NCBI GenBank assembly: GCA_002337215.1
Contig: DDFO01000053.1
Coordinates: 645 to 14,382 of the forward strand
Direction of reading: 5' to 3'
From: Phycisphaerales bacterium UBA1926
GTDB taxonomy: Bacteria > Planctomycetota > Phycisphaerae > Phycisphaerales > UBA1924
DNA length: 13,738 bases
The notes under the pieces were generated by a model. The model was given only the letters and a program-made list of their open reading frames with translations, did no database searches and was not told the DNA's origin. Each line of letters opens with the position of its first letter. The first letter of the stretch is position 1. Below, one piece after another: positions 6,507 through 12,882 of the stretch. A program made the position numbers and the translations under genes.

Positions 6507-7292
6507 TCACTCGTCGTTCTTGGCGTTGTTCGGCGTGGGCGATGATTTGAGCCTGACGCGAACGGACGTGTTGAATTTTGGTACCGCGCGAGGGTCTGCG
6601 ATCCAGATTGGTTCGTCGATGTCTGCGCTGGGGTTGATGAGATCGGCGTTGGCGATGACCTCGCTGCCGAAGGTGGCGAGGCCGACGATGACGCCGGTGC
6701 CGTCGGCGTCGTAGGCGATCGGGGCGTTCGGCCTGGCGTCGCGCGAGCCGGCGAAGACGAAGCGGAGATCCGGGCGGCGCGTCCGCGTCGGTGCGTCGGT
6801 GACCCAGTCATTGATCTGGATGGTTGCGGGCGTTGCCGTGTTGTTCTCGATGAACGCGACGGTGACCGCGTCGCCCGATGGCGGGGTGCTTGTCGCGAGG
6901 TCGGCGGGGGCGCCCGGCTCGGCGCCGATGGCGAGCAGGGCCGCGTGGATGAGCGAGGGGGGAACGTCGGTGACGACGAGTGATTCGTGCTCGCGCGAAT
7001 CCGGGGCGCAGGCGATGAGTTCGAGGTAGACGTCGGGCGTGGCGGGGTTGTGGCAGTCCATCGCGACGGTTGCGTCGAATTCCACTGCGTGGATTTCGCG
7101 GTTGATGCGGAGGCCTTCGGCGAGGGTGATCCAGCCCGCGGGCTCGGCGTGCGACGGTGGGAGGGTGGTCGCACGGTCTGGCGCGGGGTCTGGAGCGGTG
7201 CGGCAGGCGGCGAGCTGGCCGGCGAGGGCGAGGAGGGCGACGATGGTTGGTCGGATTCTGAGCCTCGGGGGTGACCGGTGAGCGATGTTCAT
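6507..7292 (-). CDS. YdjY-domain lipoprotein
   Basis: A 261-residue exported lipoprotein. A charged N-terminus (RLRIR) and hydrophobic core (IVALLALAGQ) lead to the lipobox LAAC, with Cys30 as the lipidation site. Residues about 52-250 resemble the YdjY domain, which is widespread in planctomycetes and of unknown biochemical role. The segment REHESLVVTDVPPSLIHAAL (100-119), a GAEPGAP turn (123-129), and WVTD...FVFAGS (163-183) are the parts I recognise. The ATG at 7292 was chosen over an in-frame start at 7382 because it gives a clean lipoprotein signal and has GGAG 6 nt upstream. It overlaps the murD stop as ATGA (4 nt), so translation is probably coupled to murD. The context suggests a cell-envelope role, but that is only association. 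Confidence 0.78.
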   Translation of the reverse strand: MNIAHRSPPRLRIRPTIVALLALAGQLAACRTAPDPAPDRATTLPPSHAEPAGWITLAEGLRINREIHAVEFDATVAMDCHNPATPDVYLELIACAPDSREHESLVVTDVPPSLIHAALLAIGAEPGAPADLATSTPPSGDAVTVAFIENNTATPATIQINDWVTDAPTRTRRPDLRFVFAGSRDARPNAPIAYDADGTGVIVGLATFGSEVIANADLINPSADIDEPIWIADPRAVPKFNTSVRVRLKSSPTPNNAKNDE

Positions 7293-8659
7293 GTGGGGCT
7301 CCGCTGGGGAGGGCCGAGGTGGGTTTCGAGTGAGGCGAGGAATGCGTGGCCTCTTGCTTCGTAGTTTTCGAACTGATCCCATGAGGCGCAGGCGGGGCTG
7401 AGGAGGAGGGCGTCGTCGGGGTTGGCGTTGGACGCGGCGTGGGCGACCGCGGCGTCGAGGGTGTGGCAGTGGTCATGGGGGGTCTTCGCGGTTGCCGCGG
7501 CGGCGGCGATGGCCGGGCCGGTGGTGCCGATGGTGAGCAGGGTGACACGCTTGAGGGAAGCGAGTGATGCGAGGTCGATGTTTTTGTCGGCGCCGCCCGC
7601 GATGAGCCAGATGTGGTCGTGGCGTTCGCGGAGGGCCTCGACGGCGGCGGCGGTGGTTCCCGGGGTTGTTGACTTTGAGTCGTTGTAGCAGGCAATAAGG
7701 CCAGTCTTTGCGCGGCGTGAGCCGGCGAAGGCGAGGCGGTGGGGGAGGCCTGGGAAGGTGGCGATCGCGTCGGCGATCGCGGTGTGATTGGGTTCGTTGG
7801 GTGTGACTGCTGCGATCGCGGCGGCGGCGAGTGCGGCGTTGGTGCGGTTGTGTTCGCCGGGCAGGACGAGTTGTGTTTCGAGCGCGGGGGGCGCGTGGCG
7901 GGTGGCGTTGGATGGGGTTGCCCAGTCGACGACTGAGGGGCCCAGAATGGCATGGGCGTGGGTGGTGTTCTCGAGGGTGTCGAAGAGGTGCTGCTTGGCG
8001 GCGCGGTAGTGGGGCTCGGTGGTGTGCCAGTCGAGGTGGTTGGGTTCGTAGCCGGTGACGACGGCGGCGCTGGGCGACCAGGCCGGGCGTGTCGCGCGGA
8101 GCCAGTGGAGCATGGCGCTGGAGAGTTCGAGGACGGCGGTGGCGTTGCCGGGGATGCCGTGGTTGAGCAGTGAGCCGCCGATGTTGCCTGCGAGGATGGT
8201 GGGGACGCCGAGCTTTTGGAGGGCGTGGTGTGCCATGGCGGCTGTGGTTGATTTGCCGATGCTCCCGGTGATGGCGATGGTGGTGGAGTCGGAGTGGGCC
8301 AGCCTGTCGGTGGTGAGGCCGATCTCGGTTTCGATCGTCACGCCGAGTGCTGTTGCGCGGGCGATGAAGGGGTTGTCCCAGGGGTGCGGGACGGCGGGGT
8401 TGACGATGAGGATGTCGGCGGTGTCGAGGAGTGATTCGTCGTGTTCGCCCAGCGAGAGCGTGATCGCGCCGGTCTCGAGGTGGGGCTTGATCTTGGCGAG
8501 GCCTGCTTCGAGTTGGTCGGTGGTCGCGCGGTCGGAGATGGTGACGTTGGCCTCGAGGGAGGCGGCGTAGTTGGCGGCGCCGGCGCCGCCTCCGAATCGG
8601 CCCAGGCCCATGACGATGACGCGCTTGTCTTTGAAGAGTTCGGTGTGTGGGTTCGTCAT
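7289..8659 (-). CDS. murD: UDP-N-acetylmuramoylalanine--D-glutamate ligase
   Basis: A cytosolic ATP-dependent ligase that adds D-glutamate to UDP-MurNAc-L-Ala during peptidoglycan precursor synthesis; 456 residues, normal for the family. The N-terminal UDP-binding Rossmann part has GLGRFGGGAGAA (18-29). The ATP loop is TGSIGKSTT (131-139); the usual motif is GTNGKS, so Ile replaces Asn. Catalytic-centre equivalents are present: ELSS (178-181), NHLDWH (207-212), Lys222 in YRAAKQ (the usual carbamylated lysine), GEHNRTN (268-274), PHR (306-308), NDSKST (326-331), GGADKN (355-360) and SPACASWDQF (421-430). The Glu and Phe positions of ELSSFQ/ELSSFML read ELSSAML here. ATG at 8659 gives the usual N-terminus; the longer open frame to 9586 is antisense to nothing conserved in MurD. 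It lies 14 bp after priA and overlaps the lipoprotein gene by 4 nt. It is outside a division/cell-wall cluster. Confidence 0.93.
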   Translation of the reverse strand: MTNPHTELFKDKRVIVMGLGRFGGGAGAANYAASLEANVTISDRATTDQLEAGLAKIKPHLETGAITLSLGEHDESLLDTADILIVNPAVPHPWDNPFIARATALGVTIETEIGLTTDRLAHSDSTTIAITGSIGKSTTAAMAHHALQKLGVPTILAGNIGGSLLNHGIPGNATAVLELSSAMLHWLRATRPAWSPSAAVVTGYEPNHLDWHTTEPHYRAAKQHLFDTLENTTHAHAILGPSVVDWATPSNATRHAPPALETQLVLPGEHNRTNAALAAAAIAAVTPNEPNHTAIADAIATFPGLPHRLAFAGSRRAKTGLIACYNDSKSTTPGTTAAAVEALRERHDHIWLIAGGADKNIDLASLASLKRVTLLTIGTTGPAIAAAAATAKTPHDHCHTLDAAVAHAASNANPDDALLLSPACASWDQFENYEARGHAFLASLETHLGPPQRSPT

Positions 8660-8673
8660 GGTTTCGCGGGTGA

Positions 8674-11151
8674 CTACATGAGACTGACGGGGTCGACGTC
8701 GATGGCGGTTCTGTGATCGCTCTTGAGCAGGCCCGCGGTGCGGAGCGTGGTGAGGATGGTCATGAGGCGGGCTGCGTCGGCGGCGGTGATCTCGACGGCA
8801 AAGCGGAAGTGGTCGGCGACGCGGCTGAGGACGCATGGCATCGGGCCTTCGATGTGGACTGCATCCCGGGAGGCGGTGTGGGCGGCGGGTTTCATTCGGG
8901 CGGCTTCGTTGCGGAGGAGGCGGGCGATGTCGGCGGCGTCCTGCTCGGCCTTCCGGGCGTCGGGGTCGCGGCAGACGACTCGGGCCATCCGGGTGCAGGG
9001 GGGCTGGCCGTTGGCGTGCCGGAGGCGGAGTTCTTCTTTGGCGAACGTGTGGTAGTCGTGCCTCGCGGCGAGGTTGATGGAGGGCTCGAGCGGGTGCATG
9101 GTCTGGACGATGACGGTTCCGGGGTGATCGCCCCGGCCTGCGCGACCCGCGACCTGGCTGACGAGTTGGAAGGTGCGCTCGGCGGCGCGGAAGTCGGGCT
9201 GGGCGAGCGAGGTGTCGGCGTTGATGACGCCGACGAGGCGGACGTTGGGGAAGTCGAGGCCCTTGGCGATCATCTGCGTGCCCAGCAGCAGCTTGAGTTC
9301 GCCTTTGCCGAAGCGGTCGAGGATGGAGAAGTAGTCGGCGGCCTTGCGGACCGAGTCGGAATCGAGGCGGGCGAAGTCGCGGCCTTCTTCGAGGTTGAAG
9401 GTGTCGGTGAGTTCTGTTTGCACGCGCTGGATGCCGAGCCCGAAGAGGATGATCTTCTCCTGGCAGGCGGGGCACGCTCTGGGGATCGCCTGCTCGGCGA
9501 GGCAGTGGTGGCATCGGACGAAGCCACGCGGGGCGTTCTGGCCGGGCTTGAGTCCCGCGCGGTGGACGACCATGCGGGCGTCGCACGACTCGCAGCCCAG
9601 GGTCCAGCCGCAGGATGGTTTGCAGCAGGCGACGTAGGAGGCGAACCCTCGGCGGTTGAGCAGGAGCATGGCCTGCCCGCCCTCATCGAAGGTCTGTCGC
9701 ATGGCGCCCGCGAGGATGGGTCCGATGCCGATCCAGCCGTCGGCGGCTTGGTTGCCGGTGGGTTTGGATTTGGGTTGCGGTGATGTGTTGTGTGTTTCGC
9801 GCGGGCCGACGATGCGGACCTCGGGCATCGTGCCGGCGACGCGTGTGGGGAGTTCCCAGAGCGTCGAGCGTGTGGTGCCGTCGGCGGTTTTGATGTGTGC
9901 GTTCCACCAGGATTCGAGCGAGGGGGTCGCGGAGCCGAGAACGACGTGGGCGCCGTCGGACTGGGCGCGTTTGATCGCGACGTCGCGGGCGTTGTATCTC
10001 GGGAGTTGGTCCTGCTTGTAGGACGAATCGTGCTCCTCATCGACGATGATGAGGGCGGGGCGGTCGAGCGGTGCGAAGACGGCGGACCGGGCGCCGACGG
10101 CGACGCGGGACTCTCCCGAGGCGAGGCGGGACCATGCGCGGTTGCGCGCGCTCGCGGAGAGCCCGGAGTGGAGAACCTCGACCCCGGTGGGGGTGGGGTT
10201 GTCCTCTGTGGCTTGCGTGAGCCTCGCGACGAAGCGGCCCGCGGTTTGGGGGGTGAGGGCGATCTCGGGGACGAGCACGATCGCGCCGCGGGGTTTGCTC
10301 GGATTGCGTGGATCGGGCTCGGCGAGGACGCGTTGGATGAGGTGGAGATAGACCTCGGTTTTGCCGGAGCCCGTGACGCCTCGCAGGAGGTGGACGCCGA
10401 AGGGGGCGTCGCGGCGGGCGGCGTCGATCCCGTCGACGACGGCGGCCTGTTGGTCGGTGAGCAGCGGGGGGGCGATGGGTTCGGCGAGGAGGGTGGGGTT
10501 GTCGGCGCCGAACTTCTTGACGAGGTCGATCTTCACGCGGCGGAGGAGGCCCGCCTCGACGAGGCGGTTGATAGGGGCGAGATTCGACGCATTCGCGGCG
10601 CGGGCGAGCGCTTTGGGCTCGATGGGGAAGGCGGCGTCGGGGAGTTTCTCGATCTGGGCCCAGGCGTTTTTGGCAGAGGGAGTCAGGCGGGGGACGTCTT
10701 GCTGCTCGTCGGGTGTTTCATCGCTCGCGACGCGCTCGATGCGTTCGACGGTGCGGGCACCGATGCTTTTCTTGACGGCGGCCGGGACCATGGCGGCGAG
10801 GACCATGCCCAACGGGGTGAGGTAGTAGCGGGCGATCCATTGGGCGAGCGGGACAAGGGAGGGGGGGAGGACGGGGCCGACGAGGCGGGAGACCGGCTTG
10901 ACTTTCTTGGGGTCGTAGCCGTCGAGGAGTTCGGGCCCGCCGATCTCGATGACGAGTCCTCCGGTTCTGGTGTTGCCCCTGCCGAGGGGGACCTCGACGC
11001 GGTCGCCGACGGCGATGGGGTCGTCGGTGGGCAGTTTGTATGTGAGCGCGCCGGTGTCGAGCCCGCGCTCGACGGCGACGCGCACGAAGACCGTGCCGTC
11101 GTCGATGGGGGCATCGGGCTCGACGGATTCGGGGTCTTCGTTGCTGTGCAT
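8674..11151 (-). CDS. priA: Primosomal protein N' (replication restart helicase PriA)
   Basis: A 3'-5' DNA helicase that recognises stalled forks and reloads the replisome; 825 residues. The N-terminal 3'-flap DNA-binding part (about 20-110) is followed by a winged-helix region and the helicase core. Walker A is GVTGSGKT (258-265), the DEEH box is at 371-374, GSATPSLES at 406-414, and GTQMIAKGLDFPNV with QVAGRAGRG form the distal helicase motifs. The zinc-binding insertion has cysteines at 510, 514, 520, 523, 547, 550, 560 and 563. The first pair is spaced CX3C rather than the usual CX2C, with an extra Cys509. The ATG at 11151 is preferred over a GTG at 11169; neither has a Shine-Dalgarno. 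The gene diverges from carA and leads a probable priA-murD-lipoprotein transcript. Confidence 0.95.
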   Translation of the reverse strand: MHSNEDPESVEPDAPIDDGTVFVRVAVERGLDTGALTYKLPTDDPIAVGDRVEVPLGRGNTRTGGLVIEIGGPELLDGYDPKKVKPVSRLVGPVLPPSLVPLAQWIARYYLTPLGMVLAAMVPAAVKKSIGARTVERIERVASDETPDEQQDVPRLTPSAKNAWAQIEKLPDAAFPIEPKALARAANASNLAPINRLVEAGLLRRVKIDLVKKFGADNPTLLAEPIAPPLLTDQQAAVVDGIDAARRDAPFGVHLLRGVTGSGKTEVYLHLIQRVLAEPDPRNPSKPRGAIVLVPEIALTPQTAGRFVARLTQATEDNPTPTGVEVLHSGLSASARNRAWSRLASGESRVAVGARSAVFAPLDRPALIIVDEEHDSSYKQDQLPRYNARDVAIKRAQSDGAHVVLGSATPSLESWWNAHIKTADGTTRSTLWELPTRVAGTMPEVRIVGPRETHNTSPQPKSKPTGNQAADGWIGIGPILAGAMRQTFDEGGQAMLLLNRRGFASYVACCKPSCGWTLGCESCDARMVVHRAGLKPGQNAPRGFVRCHHCLAEQAIPRACPACQEKIILFGLGIQRVQTELTDTFNLEEGRDFARLDSDSVRKAADYFSILDRFGKGELKLLLGTQMIAKGLDFPNVRLVGVINADTSLAQPDFRAAERTFQLVSQVAGRAGRGDHPGTVIVQTMHPLEPSINLAARHDYHTFAKEELRLRHANGQPPCTRMARVVCRDPDARKAEQDAADIARLLRNEAARMKPAAHTASRDAVHIEGPMPCVLSRVADHFRFAVEITAADAARLMTILTTLRTAGLLKSDHRTAIDVDPVSLM

Positions 11152-11176
11152 GAACGGAAGTTGCTGCACGGTGTGG

Positions 11177-11185
11177 ATAGACTAT
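11177..11185. promoter_or_regulatory. Near-palindromic -10-like element between priA and carA
   Basis: ATAGACTAT reads as TAGACT on + (11178-11183) and TAGTCT on - (11184-11179), both fitting TANNNT. On + the element ends 7 nt before the carA ATG, which would give a leaderless or nearly leaderless carA mRNA. On - it would start transcription about 20 nt before the priA ATG. Neither direction has a good -35 hexamer, so confidence is limited. It is the only promoter-like sequence in the 39-bp gap. Confidence 0.35.
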
Positions 11186-11190
11186 CGCCC

Positions 11191-12432
11191 ATGACCAGCA
11201 CCACATTGCCGGCGCGGGAAACTTCCGACAACTCAGGCCAGCCGACGCGTGTCGTCGGGCGATTGGCGCTTGCCGATGGTCGCGTGTTTCGCGGCGAGGC
11301 ATTCGGCGCCACGGGCCTGGGCGTGGTGACGACGGCGGAGGTCGTGTTCAACACGGCGCTGACGGGGTACCAGGAATCGCTGACCGATCCGTCGTATTCG
11401 GGGCAGATTCTCGTGCAGACGACGCCTTTGATCGGCAACACGGGGGTGAACCCCGAAGACGTCGAGTCGACGCGGGTCCATGTCGCGGGGTTCATCGTCC
11501 ATGAGTTGACGCGGACGCCCTCGAACTTCCGGTCGACAGGGGATCTGGACGGGTACCTGAGGGACGCGGGCGTGCTGGGGATTACAGGGATCGACACGCG
11601 GGCGCTGACCCGGCGGATCCGTGAGTCGGGGGCGGTTCCCGGGGCGATCACGGATGATCCGTCTTTGACAGATTCTGAGCTGGTGGCGAGGGCACGGTCT
11701 GCGCCGTCGATGGAGGGGGCCAACCTCGTTCCCGGGGTCGCGAGAACATCGGCGTCGGCGTGGGGCGAGGGTCTGGGTTCGTGGCGATGGCGGAACGCGG
11801 GTGCTCGCGTTGGCGGTGGCGGGAAGGCCGAGCCGGTCGTCGCGGTGCTGGATTGTGGTGCGAAGGACAACATCCTGCGGAACCTGCGTGAGCGTGGGCT
11901 GGCGATCCGTGTGCTGCCTCACGACGTGTCGGCCGACGAGGTCGAGGCGGGCTTCCGTGATGGCACGTACGCCGGTCTGTTCATCTCGAACGGGCCCGGT
12001 GACCCTGCCGCGGTGACGGAGACGACAGAGATTGTCCGGCGCGTGCTCGATCTCGGGAAGGAGATTCCGGTGTTCGGGATTTGCCTCGGGCACCAGTTGC
12101 TTGCCCAGGCGATCGGGGCGAAGACCTATAAGCTGGCGTTCGGGCATCGCGGTGCGAACCAGCCTGTGTTGGATTCGGAGACCGGGTGCGTGGCGATCAC
12201 GAGCCAGAACCACGGGTTCGCGGTCGATCGGGATTCGTTGGAGGCGGCGGGGGGCGTCGTCACGCGGGTCCATCTGAATGATGGCACGGTCGCTGGGTTC
12301 CGTTTGGGGGACCGTCCGGTGTTCTCGGTCCAATATCACCCTGAGGCTTCGCCTGGGCCGCACGACTCGGCGGAATTGTTCGACAAGTTCGCGGCGAGCG
12401 TGTTGGGGGTGTGGTCTGGGGGCCGACGGTAG
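11191..12432 (+). CDS. carA: Carbamoyl-phosphate synthase small (glutaminase) subunit
   Basis: This subunit hydrolyses glutamine and channels ammonia to the large subunit (CarB) to make carbamoyl phosphate for pyrimidine and arginine synthesis; 413 residues. The N-terminal small-chain domain starts with LALADGRVFRGEAFG and includes EVVFNTALTGYQESLTDPSY and GITGIDTRALTRRIR. After a Gly-rich linker (about 190-216), the class I glutamine amidotransferase domain begins at AVLDCGAKDNILR (218-230). The nucleophile is Cys298 in FGICLGHQ, with His383 and Glu385 in QYHPEASPGPHDS completing the triad. There is no Shine-Dalgarno; the ATG is set by the divergent priA gene and the match to the family N-terminus after a short leader of about 20 residues. 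A longer frame back to 9790 is antisense to priA and not used. carB is not next to it in this window. Confidence 0.96.
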   Translation: MTSTTLPARETSDNSGQPTRVVGRLALADGRVFRGEAFGATGLGVVTTAEVVFNTALTGYQESLTDPSYSGQILVQTTPLIGNTGVNPEDVESTRVHVAGFIVHELTRTPSNFRSTGDLDGYLRDAGVLGITGIDTRALTRRIRESGAVPGAITDDPSLTDSELVARARSAPSMEGANLVPGVARTSASAWGEGLGSWRWRNAGARVGGGGKAEPVVAVLDCGAKDNILRNLRERGLAIRVLPHDVSADEVEAGFRDGTYAGLFISNGPGDPAAVTETTEIVRRVLDLGKEIPVFGICLGHQLLAQAIGAKTYKLAFGHRGANQPVLDSETGCVAITSQNHGFAVDRDSLEAAGGVVTRVHLNDGTVAGFRLGDRPVFSVQYHPEASPGPHDSAELFDKFAASVLGVWSGGRR

Positions 12433-12573
12433 TGATTCGTGTGCTGTTTCGGCCTGCATGGTCGGATTCGGTGCATATCGCTCGCCGGGCGTTTGGCGGC
12501 CATCTGTGGTGCCCAGATGTATGGGGACGGTCTTTGTTGGGCAAGAAGGTGTTAAAAATGCGCGACGTCCCCC

Positions 12574-12601
12574 TTGCACGGCGCGGCGGAATCGGTATAT
12601 T
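12574..12601 (+). promoter_or_regulatory. Sigma-70-type promoter of the terminal secreted-protein gene
   Basis: TTGCAC (12574-12579), a 16-nt spacer, then TATATT (12596-12601). The -35 matches consensus at 4 of 6 and the -10 at 5 of 6 bases, the best pair in the window. An A-rich TTAAAAAT at 12552-12559 lies where an UP-like element could be. The predicted start is about 12608, giving a leader of about 275 nt before the ATG at 12883. Confidence 0.6.
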
Positions 12602-12607
12602 CGATGT

Positions 12608-12646
12608 AGGCAGGGGTTCCTGCGGGTTCTTCCAATGGCCCTGCCT
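12608..12646 (+). promoter_or_regulatory. Stem-loop at the predicted 5' end of the leader
   Basis: AGGCAGGG (12608-12615) pairs perfectly with CCCTGCCT (12639-12646) around a 23-nt loop. The first base of the stem coincides with the transcription start expected from the promoter just upstream. A 5'-terminal stem is a known way to slow RNA decay, so a stabilising role is a reasonable guess. A protein- or ligand-binding role cannot be excluded. Confidence 0.5.
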
Positions 12647-12779
12647 GTGCATGGAGCGAGAGTATCTGGAGCTGCGTTCGGGTTTCCCATTCTCGTGGGG
12701 GCGTGTTCGAAGCGGCCGGGAGCGATTCAAAGGCTTTCGGCGGGGAGTTTTGAGAGCAGCGATACAAATTGGGGTTTCC

Positions 12780-12838
12780 ATTTCGCGCCGATCGAAATCA
12801 GCGCGAAATCCGTGGTGCGTTTCTGCATCCACGATTTC
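12780..12838 (+). promoter_or_regulatory. Leader RNA region with mutually exclusive hairpins
   Basis: Structure A: ATTTCGCGC (12780-12788) pairs with GCGCGAAAT (12801-12809) over a 12-nt loop. Structure B: CGTGGTGC (12811-12818) pairs with GCA (12825-12827) and CCACG (12829-12833), one T bulged. It can be extended by GAAAT (12805-12809) with ATTTC (12834-12838). The extended form of B uses bases that A also needs, so the two compete. GAAATC occurs twice (12794 and 12805), opposite GATTTC at 12833. This resembles a switch, but I recognise no known riboswitch class. Confidence 0.45.
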
Positions 12839-12855
12839 TAGATTCGGAGTCCGTT

Positions 12856-12882
12856 TTCAACGTTGAATAGAGGAGTTCAAGC
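12856..12882 (+). promoter_or_regulatory. Strong ribosome binding site flanked by a palindrome that can enclose it
   Basis: AGAGGAG (12869-12875) stands 7 nt before ATG 12883, the best Shine-Dalgarno in the window; it fixes the start. TTGAA (12863-12867) can pair with TTCAA on either side: upstream (12856-12860, forming the palindrome TTCAACGTTGAA) or downstream (12876-12880), which would put the Shine-Dalgarno in an 8-nt hairpin loop. The 5-bp stems are weak on their own. Confidence 0.6.

Larger units (their letters stand above)
12433..12882 (+). other. 450-bp gene-free regulatory stretch
   Basis: No credible protein gene: the open frames here lack start context and homology. The first part (12433-12550) has only a weak 6-bp hairpin (CATCTG 12501-12506, CAGATG 12514-12519) that could end carA transcription, without a T-tract. 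An A-rich patch, TTAAAAAT (12552-12559), precedes a promoter candidate at 12574-12601. The rest (about 12608-12882) is the predicted untranslated leader of the next gene. It is less GC-rich than the genes and holds several inverted repeats listed separately. Confidence 0.7.

Noticed and set aside
8660..9586. N-terminal extension of murD
   Set aside because: Arg/Pro-rich antisense-like reading inside priA on the same strand in another frame. MurD homology starts at the ATG at 8659.
9790..11190. A long + frame running into carA, which would make an 880-residue fusion
   Set aside because: It is antisense to priA, and its residues are low-complexity Gly/Ala/Asp/Glu without family features. CarA homology begins only after the ATG at 11191.
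12411..12866. Open + frames between carA and the last gene
   Set aside because: They overlap the carA end, the promoter and the leader, lack a ribosome binding site, and have no recognisable composition or motifs.
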